Program-made: the position numbers and the translations under genes | Shown here: positions 53,803-61,832 of the stretch, piece after piece | Layout of the letters: each line of letters opens with the position of its first letter | Numbering within the stretch: position 1 is the stretch's first letter | Notes under the pieces: model-generated | What the model was told of the DNA's origin: nothing | Database searches by the model: none | The model's input: only the letters and a program-made list of their open reading frames with translations | Assembly (NCBI GenBank): GCA_937876205.1 | Contig: CALEII010000032.1 | Location: 77,560-141,559 of the forward strand | Source: an uncultured Clostridia bacterium | GTDB lineage: Bacteria; Bacillota; Clostridia; Oscillospirales; Acutalibacteraceae | DNA: 64,000 nt | Direction of reading: 5' to 3'

Positions 53803-55092
53803 ATGGCAGATGCGAGACAGACGGCTTTCAAGGCTCTGTGTGTTATGGAGAGAGAGGCCGCATATTCAAATTTACTGTTGCCCGATATAGCGGCAGCAGA
53901 TGAACTGTCACGCCGTGATATGCTTCTTGCATACAGAATTGTCAGAACTGTTCTTGAAAGAAAAATCACAATAGACTATAATTTGTCACTTTATCTCACG
54001 CAACCTCTGAAGAAATTAAAGCCTCAGGTGCTTACAATTCTTCGGTTGGGTGCGTGTCAGCTTTTATTTATGGATAAGATTCCTGCATCGGCAGCCATAA
54101 ATGAGAGTGTCAAGCTCTCAAAGAAGAACGGCTGTGCTTTTGCATCAGGGCTTATCAATGCAGTGCTCAGAAAGGTGTCTCAGAACGGGCTGAAATTGCC
54201 TGAAGATGACGGTTCACTGCATTTTCTCAGTGTTAAGTATTCTTTTGCCGAGCATATCTGCAAAAGCTTTTGTGATTACTTCGGCAGTGATATTGCTGAA
54301 AGAATTATGTCAAGCTCACTGGATGAAGGCAATATTTACATAAGAAAAAACACATTGAAAGACGCTCCTCTGACGGTTGAGAGCGAAAAAGTCAGTTTTC
54401 CCGATGATTGTTATGTGCTCAGACACAGCGGCGATATGACAAAGCACGAAGATTTCATAAACGGTCTGTTTCACGTTCAGGATATTTCATCACAGATATG
54501 CTGCCGTGTTCTCGCTGCCGTGAAGGGTGAAACGGTGATTGATGTCTGCTCTGCTCCCGGCGGCAAGAGTATGACAACGGCACAGCTTATGCAGAACGAA
54601 GGCAGAATTATATCCTGCGATATACACGAGCATAAGCTGGGGCTTATAAATGACACAGCAAAGAGACTGGGTATTGAAATTATTGAAACACAGCTTCGTG
54701 ACGGTGCAGACAAAAAAGCTGTATTGCCCGTTGCGGACAGAATTCTTTGTGATGTACCCTGTTCGGGCTTCGGTGTTACGGGGAAAAAGCCTGAAATAAG
54801 ATATAAACAAAAAGAAGATGTTGCTTCTTTGCCTGAGCTTCAGCTGAAAATTCTTCTGAATTCGGCTGATTATCTCAGAAAGGGCGGCAGACTTGTATAT
54901 TCTACCTGTACGCTTATCCCGGAAGAGAACATTGATATTGTCAATGAGTTTCTCAGGTTAAGAAGTGATTTCAGATGTGTTCATATAGATGATGAAATCA
55001 AGGGCTTCAGGGACGGTGAAGCACTCAGCGTTCTGCCTTGCGACTATAATTGTGACGGTTTCTTTATTGCCGCTTTTGAAAGGATTGAGTAA
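53803..55092 (+). CDS. rsmB: 16S rRNA (cytosine-967-C5) methyltransferase
   Basis: 429 residues. N-terminal NusB-like domain (about 1-140), then the AdoMet fold: DVCSAPGGKSMTTAQLM, DVPCSGFGVTGKKPEIRY with one catalytic Cys and YSTCTL with the other. Confidence 0.96.
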   Translation: MADARQTAFKALCVMEREAAYSNLLLPDIAAADELSRRDMLLAYRIVRTVLERKITIDYNLSLYLTQPLKKLKPQVLTILRLGACQLLFMDKIPASAAINESVKLSKKNGCAFASGLINAVLRKVSQNGLKLPEDDGSLHFLSVKYSFAEHICKSFCDYFGSDIAERIMSSSLDEGNIYIRKNTLKDAPLTVESEKVSFPDDCYVLRHSGDMTKHEDFINGLFHVQDISSQICCRVLAAVKGETVIDVCSAPGGKSMTTAQLMQNEGRIISCDIHEHKLGLINDTAKRLGIEIIETQLRDGADKKAVLPVADRILCDVPCSGFGVTGKKPEIRYKQKEDVASLPELQLKILLNSADYLRKGGRLVYSTCTLIPEENIDIVNEFLRLRSDFRCVHIDDEIKGFRDGEALSVLPCDYNCDGFFIAAFERIE

Positions 55093-56130
55093 ATGACTGA
55101 AAAATGCGATATACTCTCATTGTCTTTTGATGAGCTTGCTCAGGCGGTAAAGGAGCTGGGTGAGCCTGCTTTCAGGGCAAAGCAGATTTATAAATGGCTG
55201 CACGTGTCCTGCGTCAGCTCCTTTGATGAAATGACAAACCTATCAAAGGCACTAAGACAGAAGTTAGATGACAATTTTGTCATATTTAGCGTATCTATTG
55301 AAAAAAAGTTGATTTCGGAGTATGATGATACTCAGAAATATCTGTTCAGACTCCACGACGGTGAGTTTATAGAGTCTGTACTTATGAAATACAAATACGG
55401 CTATACACTTTGCGTTTCAACTCAGGTAGGCTGCCGTATGGGATGCAGATTCTGTGCATCCACTCTTGACGGCGTTGTGAGAAATCTTACTGCAGGTGAA
55501 ATTCTCTCTCAGATTTATGTTGCTCAGCGTGACAACAATATAAAGATTTCACACACCGTTCTTATGGGAATGGGTGAGCCGCTTGATAATTATGACAACG
55601 TGATGCGTTTTCTTGAGCTTATCACCAATGAAGAGGGACAGAATATGTCAATGCGCCATATTTCACTGTCCACCTGCGGTGTTGTGCCAAAAATATACGA
55701 GCTTATGGATAAGAATCTTCAGCTTACGCTTTCTGTTTCACTTCACGCTCCGACTGATGAAATCAGAAGCTCAATGATGCCCGTCAACAGAAAATGGGGT
55801 GTTGATGAGTTGCTTGAAGCCTGCAGAAAATATACCGACAGAACACACAGACGCATATCCTTTGAGTATGCAATGGTCAACGGATCAAATGATTCTGATG
55901 AGTGCGCAAGAATTCTTGCAAAGAAGCTTCAGGGCATACTTTGTCACGTAAATCTCATACCTGTAAATGAGGTCAGGGAAACAGGCTGTAAAAAGAGCAG
56001 CCGTGAGCGTATAGAATCTTTTTCACACATTCTTGAGAAAAGCGGTTACGCCGTTACTGTCAGACGAAAACTCGGCTCTGACATAAATGCTTCCTGCGGT
56101 CAGCTTCGCAGAAGCAGTAAGAAGGATTAA
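55093..56130 (+). CDS. rlmN: 23S rRNA (adenine-2503-C2) methyltransferase
   Basis: 345 residues, radical SAM. CRMGCRFC motif with Cys114, Cys118 and Cys121 binding the 4Fe-4S cluster; GMGEPLDNYDNV and a C-terminal Cys (about 336-337) for the methylated intermediate. Also makes m2A37 in some tRNAs. The ATG directly follows the rsmB TAA. Confidence 0.97.
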   Translation: MTEKCDILSLSFDELAQAVKELGEPAFRAKQIYKWLHVSCVSSFDEMTNLSKALRQKLDDNFVIFSVSIEKKLISEYDDTQKYLFRLHDGEFIESVLMKYKYGYTLCVSTQVGCRMGCRFCASTLDGVVRNLTAGEILSQIYVAQRDNNIKISHTVLMGMGEPLDNYDNVMRFLELITNEEGQNMSMRHISLSTCGVVPKIYELMDKNLQLTLSVSLHAPTDEIRSSMMPVNRKWGVDELLEACRKYTDRTHRRISFEYAMVNGSNDSDECARILAKKLQGILCHVNLIPVNEVRETGCKKSSRERIESFSHILEKSGYAVTVRRKLGSDINASCGQLRRSSKKD

Positions 56131-56155
56131 ATCATACACCCCGGAGGTGCAGCAA

Positions 56156-56881
56156 ATGAAAATATCAGCCGGAACCGATATCGGACTCATCAGACAGTCC
56201 AATCAGGATGCTTATGCCATAGGCGAAATGCCGCAGTGTGCATGGGCTGTTGTCTGTGACGGTATGGGCGGCCATTCAGGCGGTAATGTGGCAAGTGCTA
56301 TGGCAAAGGATGTTATAGCTGACAGAATCAGAGAGAATACCCGTCCGTCAATGAGTACGATGTCTGTCAGAAATATGCTTGAGTCGGCAATAGCTGTTGC
56401 CAATGTGGATATTTTCGAACGCTCTCATAAGGAGCGTATGCTTTCGGGAATGGGTACCACGGCAGTAATAGCCTTCTGTATGAATTCTGTTGCAACAATT
56501 GCAAATGTCGGTGACAGCAGATGCTATCTTCTCAGGGACGGTACTGTAACTCAGCTCACAAAAGACCATTCTTATGTGCAGGCTCTTGTTGATGCGGGCA
56601 CTATAACACCCGATGAAGCCAGAGAACACCATATGAAAAATATGATAACAAGAGCACTCGGGCTTGATAGTGATGTTGAGGTTGATTTCTTTGACACACA
56701 GCTTCAGGCGGGAGATAAGCTTCTTCTTTGCACAGACGGTCTTACAAATCACGTCAGGGATGAGAAAATTCTCAGTATTATAAATAACAGTGAAACTTTT
56801 GATTATGCCGATAAGCTTATAAAAGAAGCCAATAAAAACGGCGGTACGGATAATATAACGGCAGTAGTAATAGAAAATTGA
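56156..56881 (+). CDS. prpC: PP2C-type protein phosphatase (PrpC/Stp)
   Basis: 241 residues. Metal-site motifs NQDAY, VCDGMGGHSGG, GDSRCYLL, and LCTDGLTN, plus GTDNITAVV. Reverses phosphorylation by the neighbouring kinase. GGAGGTG supports the ATG at 56156. Confidence 0.96.
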   Translation: MKISAGTDIGLIRQSNQDAYAIGEMPQCAWAVVCDGMGGHSGGNVASAMAKDVIADRIRENTRPSMSTMSVRNMLESAIAVANVDIFERSHKERMLSGMGTTAVIAFCMNSVATIANVGDSRCYLLRDGTVTQLTKDHSYVQALVDAGTITPDEAREHHMKNMITRALGLDSDVEVDFFDTQLQAGDKLLLCTDGLTNHVRDEKILSIINNSETFDYADKLIKEANKNGGTDNITAVVIEN

Positions 56882-56897
56882 GGAAGGGGCGTCGGAA

Positions 56898-59198
56898 ATG
56901 GATAATTATATCGGAAAATTGCTCAGTAACAGATATCTGATTCAGGAAGTAATCGGTGTGGGCGGAATGGCAGTTGTCTATAAGGCTCTCGATAATCTTG
57001 ATAACAAGACCGTTGCTGTTAAAATATTGAAAAAAGAATACAGTGCAGATGAGGAATTCCGCAGAAGATTCAAGAATGAATCAAAGGCTGTTGCTGTTCT
57101 GTCACACCCCAATGTTGTTAAGGTGTATGATGTCAGCTTCGGTGAGACTTTGCAGTATATCGTTATGGAGTATGTTGACGGCATTACTCTGAAGCAGTAT
57201 ATACAGAAAAAGGGTGCTCTCACTCTCAGAGAATCTGTTGTAATCACAACACAGATACTCAAAGCACTTGCCCACGCACACGAAAAGGGCGTTATTCACA
57301 GAGATATCAAGCCTCAGAACATAATGCTCCTCAGAGATAATAAAACAATCAAGGTTGCAGACTTCGGTATTGCAAGCTTTCATAATAAGGGTGACACAAA
57401 GACGATGACTGACGGTGCCATCGGTTCTGTTCACTATATCAGCCCCGAGCAGGCAAAGGGCGAAATTGTAGACAATAAGACAGATATATATTCAGTCGGC
57501 GTTGTTCTTTATGAAATGCTTACAGGTAAAGTGCCTTTCCAGGCTGATAATGCTGTTTCAGTTGCTATTATGCAGGTTCAGCAGGAAGCTGTGAAACCGT
57601 CTCTTCTCAAGGCTGACATTCCTGTAGGTATTGAGCAGATAACAATGAGAGCAATGAAAAAGAGCAGACTTGAGCGTTATCAGTCTGCATCTGAAATGCT
57701 TCTTGATATAGAGGAATTCAGACGCAATCCCGGAATCAGATTTGACCACAGCTGTTTTGTTGACACTCAGCCCACAAAGTATGTCAGTGTCGGAACAAAA
57801 AAGTCATCTTTTGCATCAGGTGCGCCTGTCGGCTCAGAAACTGCTCCCGTCAAGGAAATGGTGAAAACCACTGTTGTCACTCAGGAGTATGATGAGGACG
57901 ACTACGAAAACGAGCTTATTGCAAAGAAAAACTACACGTTGCCCATTCTTGTGGGAATAATATTTATGCTTATTGTTGTCATTATAGGCATTGCGTGGTA
58001 TTTCTTCACAAATACGGATGAAGTTGTAGTTCCTAAGTTTGAGGGGAATTATATTGAAGAAATCCGTGAAGACAGTGAATTCAGTTATTTCTTTGAACAC
58101 GGTCTGATTGAAGAAAATCTTGTTTACACCACAGAGTACAAAGACGGTTATATCTTCTATCAGAGTGAGGAGCCCGGCAAAAAGCTTCAGATTTCTTCAA
58201 CATCATCTTCAGTTATCAAGCTGAATATTGCTTATACAAGTGAGTCAATGACAGTGCCCACATTTGATAAGGATACAAAGCTTCAGGAAGCAAGAAGCGT
58301 GCTTCAGAAAATGGGCTTCAATGTAAAAACAGAGGCAGTTGTTGACAATACCGTGCCCGAGAGCACAGTTCTCAGGCTTGACCCCGAATCGGGACTCAGC
58401 GTTGCATACGGATCAACTGTTACAATTTACTATGCAACAGATAATGCAGGCAAGATTGCCGTTCCCAGTGTTATCGGTGAAAAGCTCTCAACAGCAAAGT
58501 CAGAGCTTGAGTCTATGGGCTTCAAGGTCAGAGTTGAGTACAGAGAATCTGCAGGCGGAGATGCAGGTCTTGTCATAGAGCAGTCAATCGCTGCCGATAC
58601 AACAGTTATCGCAAGCAACACAACCATTACAATCGTTATAGGCACAACATCAACAAAGACTTCATCTGTTGTCATCACGCTGCCTGACCTTACAGGCTAT
58701 GAGAATGAATTTGAGTCGGTTTATGTCTATGTTGGCGAAAAGAATTACAAGACATATAACAGCGTCAAAATGGACGGCTCAACACACACAGTTGAAATCG
58801 GCGGCTCAGAGAACACAGTGTTCAAGATTTATATCGGCGAACAGCTGATATGCACAGGTAATATTGATTTTACTCTGGCAGAGCCTACTGTTGAAAACCT
58901 CAAAAATACTCCTTATGTCATAACAGGTGAAAAAACAACCGTAGCGCCCACAACAGAGGCACCCACAACAGAGCCTTCGGTATTCACCATACCTTCATAT
59001 ACAGGCAAGCAGTATCTGGACTATTACTTTGAGCTTGTTGAAATCGGCTTTGATAACATTATCAAGGAAGACAGAGCTTCAGACACAGTTCCCGAGGGAT
59101 ATGTTGTCGCAGTTTCAGCAGATAAGTCTGAGTTTGAAAAGAGTGAGCTTGCAACAGCTGAAATCAGAGTTTATGTAAGCACAGGTGCAGCAGAATAA
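56898..59198 (+). CDS. prkC: PASTA-domain Ser/Thr protein kinase
   Basis: 766 residues. Kinase domain (about 10-275): GVGGMAVV loop, VAVKILK lysine, HRDIKPQN, DFG. One membrane helix (about 350-372), then extracellular PASTA repeats with VPTFDKDT, VPSVIGEK and a last IPSYTGK, and a Thr/Glu/Pro-rich linker (TTVAPTTEAPTTEPS) before the last. Senses muropeptides and controls growth and germination in relatives. Confidence 0.96.
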   Translation: MDNYIGKLLSNRYLIQEVIGVGGMAVVYKALDNLDNKTVAVKILKKEYSADEEFRRRFKNESKAVAVLSHPNVVKVYDVSFGETLQYIVMEYVDGITLKQYIQKKGALTLRESVVITTQILKALAHAHEKGVIHRDIKPQNIMLLRDNKTIKVADFGIASFHNKGDTKTMTDGAIGSVHYISPEQAKGEIVDNKTDIYSVGVVLYEMLTGKVPFQADNAVSVAIMQVQQEAVKPSLLKADIPVGIEQITMRAMKKSRLERYQSASEMLLDIEEFRRNPGIRFDHSCFVDTQPTKYVSVGTKKSSFASGAPVGSETAPVKEMVKTTVVTQEYDEDDYENELIAKKNYTLPILVGIIFMLIVVIIGIAWYFFTNTDEVVVPKFEGNYIEEIREDSEFSYFFEHGLIEENLVYTTEYKDGYIFYQSEEPGKKLQISSTSSSVIKLNIAYTSESMTVPTFDKDTKLQEARSVLQKMGFNVKTEAVVDNTVPESTVLRLDPESGLSVAYGSTVTIYYATDNAGKIAVPSVIGEKLSTAKSELESMGFKVRVEYRESAGGDAGLVIEQSIAADTTVIASNTTITIVIGTTSTKTSSVVITLPDLTGYENEFESVYVYVGEKNYKTYNSVKMDGSTHTVEIGGSENTVFKIYIGEQLICTGNIDFTLAEPTVENLKNTPYVITGEKTTVAPTTEAPTTEPSVFTIPSYTGKQYLDYYFELVEIGFDNIIKEDRASDTVPEGYVVAVSADKSEFEKSELATAEIRVYVSTGAAE

Positions 59199-59199
59199 T

Positions 59200-60087
59200 A
59201 TGCAGAAAGAAAACTGTCTTATAATGAAATCAACTGCGGGCTTTTACTATGTCCGCAGTGAAGACGGAGAAATAACAGAATGCCGTGCAAGAGGTGTTTT
59301 CAGAAAGCAGAAGATTTCACCTCTTGTGGGCGACAGAGTAACTGTTGAAATAAACGGTGACAGCGGTACTGTTGCCAATATCTGCGAGAGAAAGAATTCT
59401 CTTGTCAGACCTCCTGTTGCCAATCTTGATAAGCTGATAATTGTTTCATCAGTTGTTGAGCCTCAGCCCAATCTTTTTATCATTGACAAGCTCACTGCAA
59501 TGGCAGTTGATAAGGGGATTGAGCCTGTTGTTGTTTTCTCAAAGGATGACCTTGCCGATGCGGGTGAATATGTTGAAATATACAGCAGAGCAGGTATACA
59601 GTCTTTCTCAGTTTCATCTGTTACGGGTGAGGGAATTGACAGGCTCAGAGGTGTGTTTGAAAACAGCGTCTGTGCACTCACGGGCAATACGGGTGTGGGA
59701 AAATCATCAGTTCTGAATGCGCTTGACCCTGAGCTCAGCCTTGCGACAGCTCATATAAGCAATAAGCTCGGCAGAGGAAGACACACCACAAGAACGGTGG
59801 AGCTTTATGAGATGTGCGGCGGCTATATTGCCGACACCCCGGGTTTTTCATCACTTGATTTTGAGAATATTGAAATAATCGTCAAAGAAAATCTTCAGTT
59901 CTGTTTCCCTGAATTTGAAGAATATATAGGTAAATGCAAATTTGTTTCCTGCGCACATCTGTGTGAAAAGGGCTGCAGAATTTGTGAAGCCGTGAAGGAC
60001 GGGAAAATTCCTTCCACCAGACACGAAAGCTACAGAATGATGTACGACGAGGTCAAGGATTATAAGGAATGGGAGAACAAACAATAA
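59200..60087 (+). CDS. rsgA: Ribosome small subunit-dependent GTPase A
   Basis: 295 residues; late 30S assembly factor. OB fold, then the circularly permuted GTPase (FSKDDL as G4, GNTGVGKSSV as G1, DTPGFSS as G3) and the zinc finger CKFVSCAHLCEKGC. Start ATG at 59200 after AGGTG. The stop codon (60085-60087) is made by the repeat that begins at 60082. The rpe gene that usually follows is missing. Confidence 0.95.
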   Translation: MQKENCLIMKSTAGFYYVRSEDGEITECRARGVFRKQKISPLVGDRVTVEINGDSGTVANICERKNSLVRPPVANLDKLIIVSSVVEPQPNLFIIDKLTAMAVDKGIEPVVVFSKDDLADAGEYVEIYSRAGIQSFSVSSVTGEGIDRLRGVFENSVCALTGNTGVGKSSVLNALDPELSLATAHISNKLGRGRHTTRTVELYEMCGGYIADTPGFSSLDFENIEIIVKENLQFCFPEFEEYIGKCKFVSCAHLCEKGCRICEAVKDGKIPSTRHESYRMMYDEVKDYKEWENKQ

Positions 60088-60331
60088 TTTGTGTGGCTCG
60101 ATGCCACGCAAATTATTGAGTGATATTTGCCTGACGGCAAGTGATATTTTGCATCGCAAAGTGATATTTGACCTGCGGTCAAGTGATATTTTTGCCTTCG
60201 GCAAAAGTTTCGGAAGGGCTCCGCCCTTACCCTATTATAATGGTTCAAAAGGCGAAGCCTTTTCCGAAATTGCGAATTGCAAATTTTTAATTGCGAATTT
60301 AATTTGTCGAGGGTACCTCGACAAATTATTG
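60082..60331 (+). repeat. Hairpin-rich intergenic repeat, copy 4, with tandem mini-hairpin array
   Basis: Starts CAATAATTTGTGTGGC...GCCACGCAAATTATTG and ends TTTGTCGAGGGTACCTCGACAAATTATTG (ends of the palindromes). GTGATATT occurs four times at 60120, 60141, 60161 and 60183, each time followed by a different small hairpin (TTGCC/GGCAA, TTTGC/GCAAA, TTGACC/GGTCAA, TTTTGCC/GGCAAAA). The last 130 bases match copy 3. Confidence 0.92.
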
Positions 60332-60343
60332 TTTATTTTATTT

Positions 60344-61222
60344 ATGAGACATATAGAATTTTTAATTGACGAAAAGTATGAAGGCAAGAAGGTTATTGCT
60401 TATCTGCGAGGTCAGGCAAAGCTTTCTGCAAGGCTTGTCAACACGCTCAAAAGAACAGAAAAAGGCATCACCCTTAACGGTGAGCATATCAGAACTGTTG
60501 ATATGCTTCGTGAGGGTGATATTCTTGCTGTCAACATACCTGAGGATAAGAATGAAATTGAGCCTGTTGAATATCCTCTTGATATAGTTTTTGAAGATAA
60601 TGATATTCTTGTCATAAATAAGCCTGCAGGGCTTGCGATGCACCCCACACACAATCATCAGGGCGACACGCTTGCCAATGCCGTTGCCTCCTATTTTCTG
60701 TCACAGGGCAGAAATGTGGCTTTCAGAGCCGTCGGGAGGCTTGATAAATGTACATCAGGTCTTGTTCTGTGTGCGCTGAATAAATACGCTGCAGCAAGGC
60801 TCTCAGGCAATTTTGAGAAAACATATTTTGCTCTTGTGAAAGGGGAATATGAGGGGGCAGGTACAATCGACACCCCGATATACAGACCGGACCCGATGAA
60901 AACATTCAGGGCTTCAGGTGAGAACGGTGATACTGCAGTCACTCACTGGCAGGCTCTGGCGTCAGACGGCGATACATCTCTTATGAAAATAACCCTTGAA
61001 ACGGGCAGAACTCATCAGATTCGTGTTCATTTTTCATCAATCGGCTCACCTTTGTGCGGTGATGATATGTACGGCAGCACCGATATGCGTACAGACAGAG
61101 CAGCACTCCATTGCGGTATTCTTGATTTTGTGCATCCTGTAACAGGTGAGAGTCTGCATTTTGAAGTGCCCTTGCCCGAAGATATGCAGAAAATTGTTGA
61201 CCTGATGATGAAAGATGTCTGA
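60344..61222 (+). CDS. RluA-family pseudouridine synthase (second copy)
   Basis: 292 residues. Catalytic VGRLDKCTSGLVLCALNKYAA with the Asp, and ETGRTHQIRVHFSSIGSPLCGD. The N-terminal S4 part is shorter. No ribosome binding site is visible before the ATG: the upstream 12 bases are TTTATTTTATTT after the repeat, so the repeat may have removed the native leader, or an earlier start is used. Confidence 0.88.
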   Translation: MRHIEFLIDEKYEGKKVIAYLRGQAKLSARLVNTLKRTEKGITLNGEHIRTVDMLREGDILAVNIPEDKNEIEPVEYPLDIVFEDNDILVINKPAGLAMHPTHNHQGDTLANAVASYFLSQGRNVAFRAVGRLDKCTSGLVLCALNKYAAARLSGNFEKTYFALVKGEYEGAGTIDTPIYRPDPMKTFRASGENGDTAVTHWQALASDGDTSLMKITLETGRTHQIRVHFSSIGSPLCGDDMYGSTDMRTDRAALHCGILDFVHPVTGESLHFEVPLPEDMQKIVDLMMKDV

Positions 61223-61379
61223 ATTAACAAAGTTTATTAAAAATATTAAAAATCTGAAAAAACTTTCACAAACTTTTTTCGCAAAATACAGTATAAATCG
61301 AGATTTTTCGTCATTGTGCTGAAGAAAAGTGTGTTCCGTTTGTCGAATGTGCATAAAAGATTTTGTCGTGCAAAAAAAA

Positions 61380-61404
61380 AGATGTAAAATTTACATCTTT
61401 TTTT
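61380..61404 (+). terminator. Terminator after the second RluA-family gene
   Basis: AGATGTAA / TTACATCT stem with a 3-base loop, flanked by A-run and T-run; bidirectional. The 150 bases before it (61223-61370) are AT-rich with no gene. Confidence 0.82.
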
Positions 61405-61463
61405 ATTTATCCTGATTTGTAATAGTTGCACAAATTTAAAATCAATTCTTTGTGCAAAATGAC

Positions 61464-61491
61464 TTGACAAATTGAAATTTCTGAGTATAAT
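61464..61491 (+). promoter_or_regulatory. Strong promoter of the 43-residue gene
   Basis: TTGACA (61464-61469), 16 bases, TATAAT (61486-61491). Confidence 0.8.
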
Positions 61492-61526
61492 AAAGATGTA
61501 CTCAGGAATGAAAGGAGATGACGACA

Positions 61527-61658
61527 GTGAAAGAGAAACTTCTTCGTCAGCACGAAGCAAAAATCCTCAAAGAAATGGAATCAGCTAAGGCTTTTTCATG
61601 GAAGAGACTCTGGAAGGCAATTGAGCTTTCAAGCATTTACAATGTTTTAGGTGAATAA
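61527..61658 (+). CDS. Small basic helical protein, 43 residues
   Basis: GTG at 61527 follows AAAGGAG (61511-61516) by 10 bases; the ATG at 61518 is too close. The product KEKLLRQHEAKILKEMES and then a WKRLWKAIELSS stretch reads as one amphipathic helix; not recognised. Own consensus promoter, and followed by a hairpin-rich region and a terminator, so it is a separate transcript of about 290 bases. Could be a small protein or the leader peptide of a regulatory RNA. Confidence 0.6.
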   Translation: MKEKLLRQHEAKILKEMESAKAFSWKRLWKAIELSSIYNVLGE

Positions 61659-61659
61659 T

Positions 61660-61755
61660 TGCCCTCGGCACTTCAGCCGAACCTCAGTTTCTCAAAATCG
61701 CCCATAAGGGCTTTACATATACAGCAACCTGAGGGTTGCCCATTCAGGATTTTCA
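61660..61755 (+). ncRNA. Hairpin-rich 3' region, possible structured RNA
   Basis: Three short perfect stems in a row: CGGC/GCCG (61666-61679), GCCC/GGGC with ATAA loop (61700-61711) and CAACC/GGTTG with TGAG loop (61725-61738). AACCTCAG (61680-61687) could instead pair with CTGAGGGTT. No known RNA family is recognised. Confidence 0.35.
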
Positions 61756-61785
61756 ACGGAAGTCTCGGTACTTCCGTTTTTTTTA
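61756..61785 (+). terminator. Terminator of the small-protein transcript
   Basis: ACGGAAGT / ACTTCCGT 8-bp stem with a 6-base loop (61756-61777), then eight T. Confidence 0.92.
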
Positions 61786-61832
61786 TTTACATTCCTGCTG
61801 TAATATGTTATTATATCCGAGTGGTGATATCT

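Noticed and set aside
60119..60205. CRISPR array
   Set aside because: The constant box is only 8-10 bases, the spacers are 12 bases and are themselves palindromes, and there is no cas gene.
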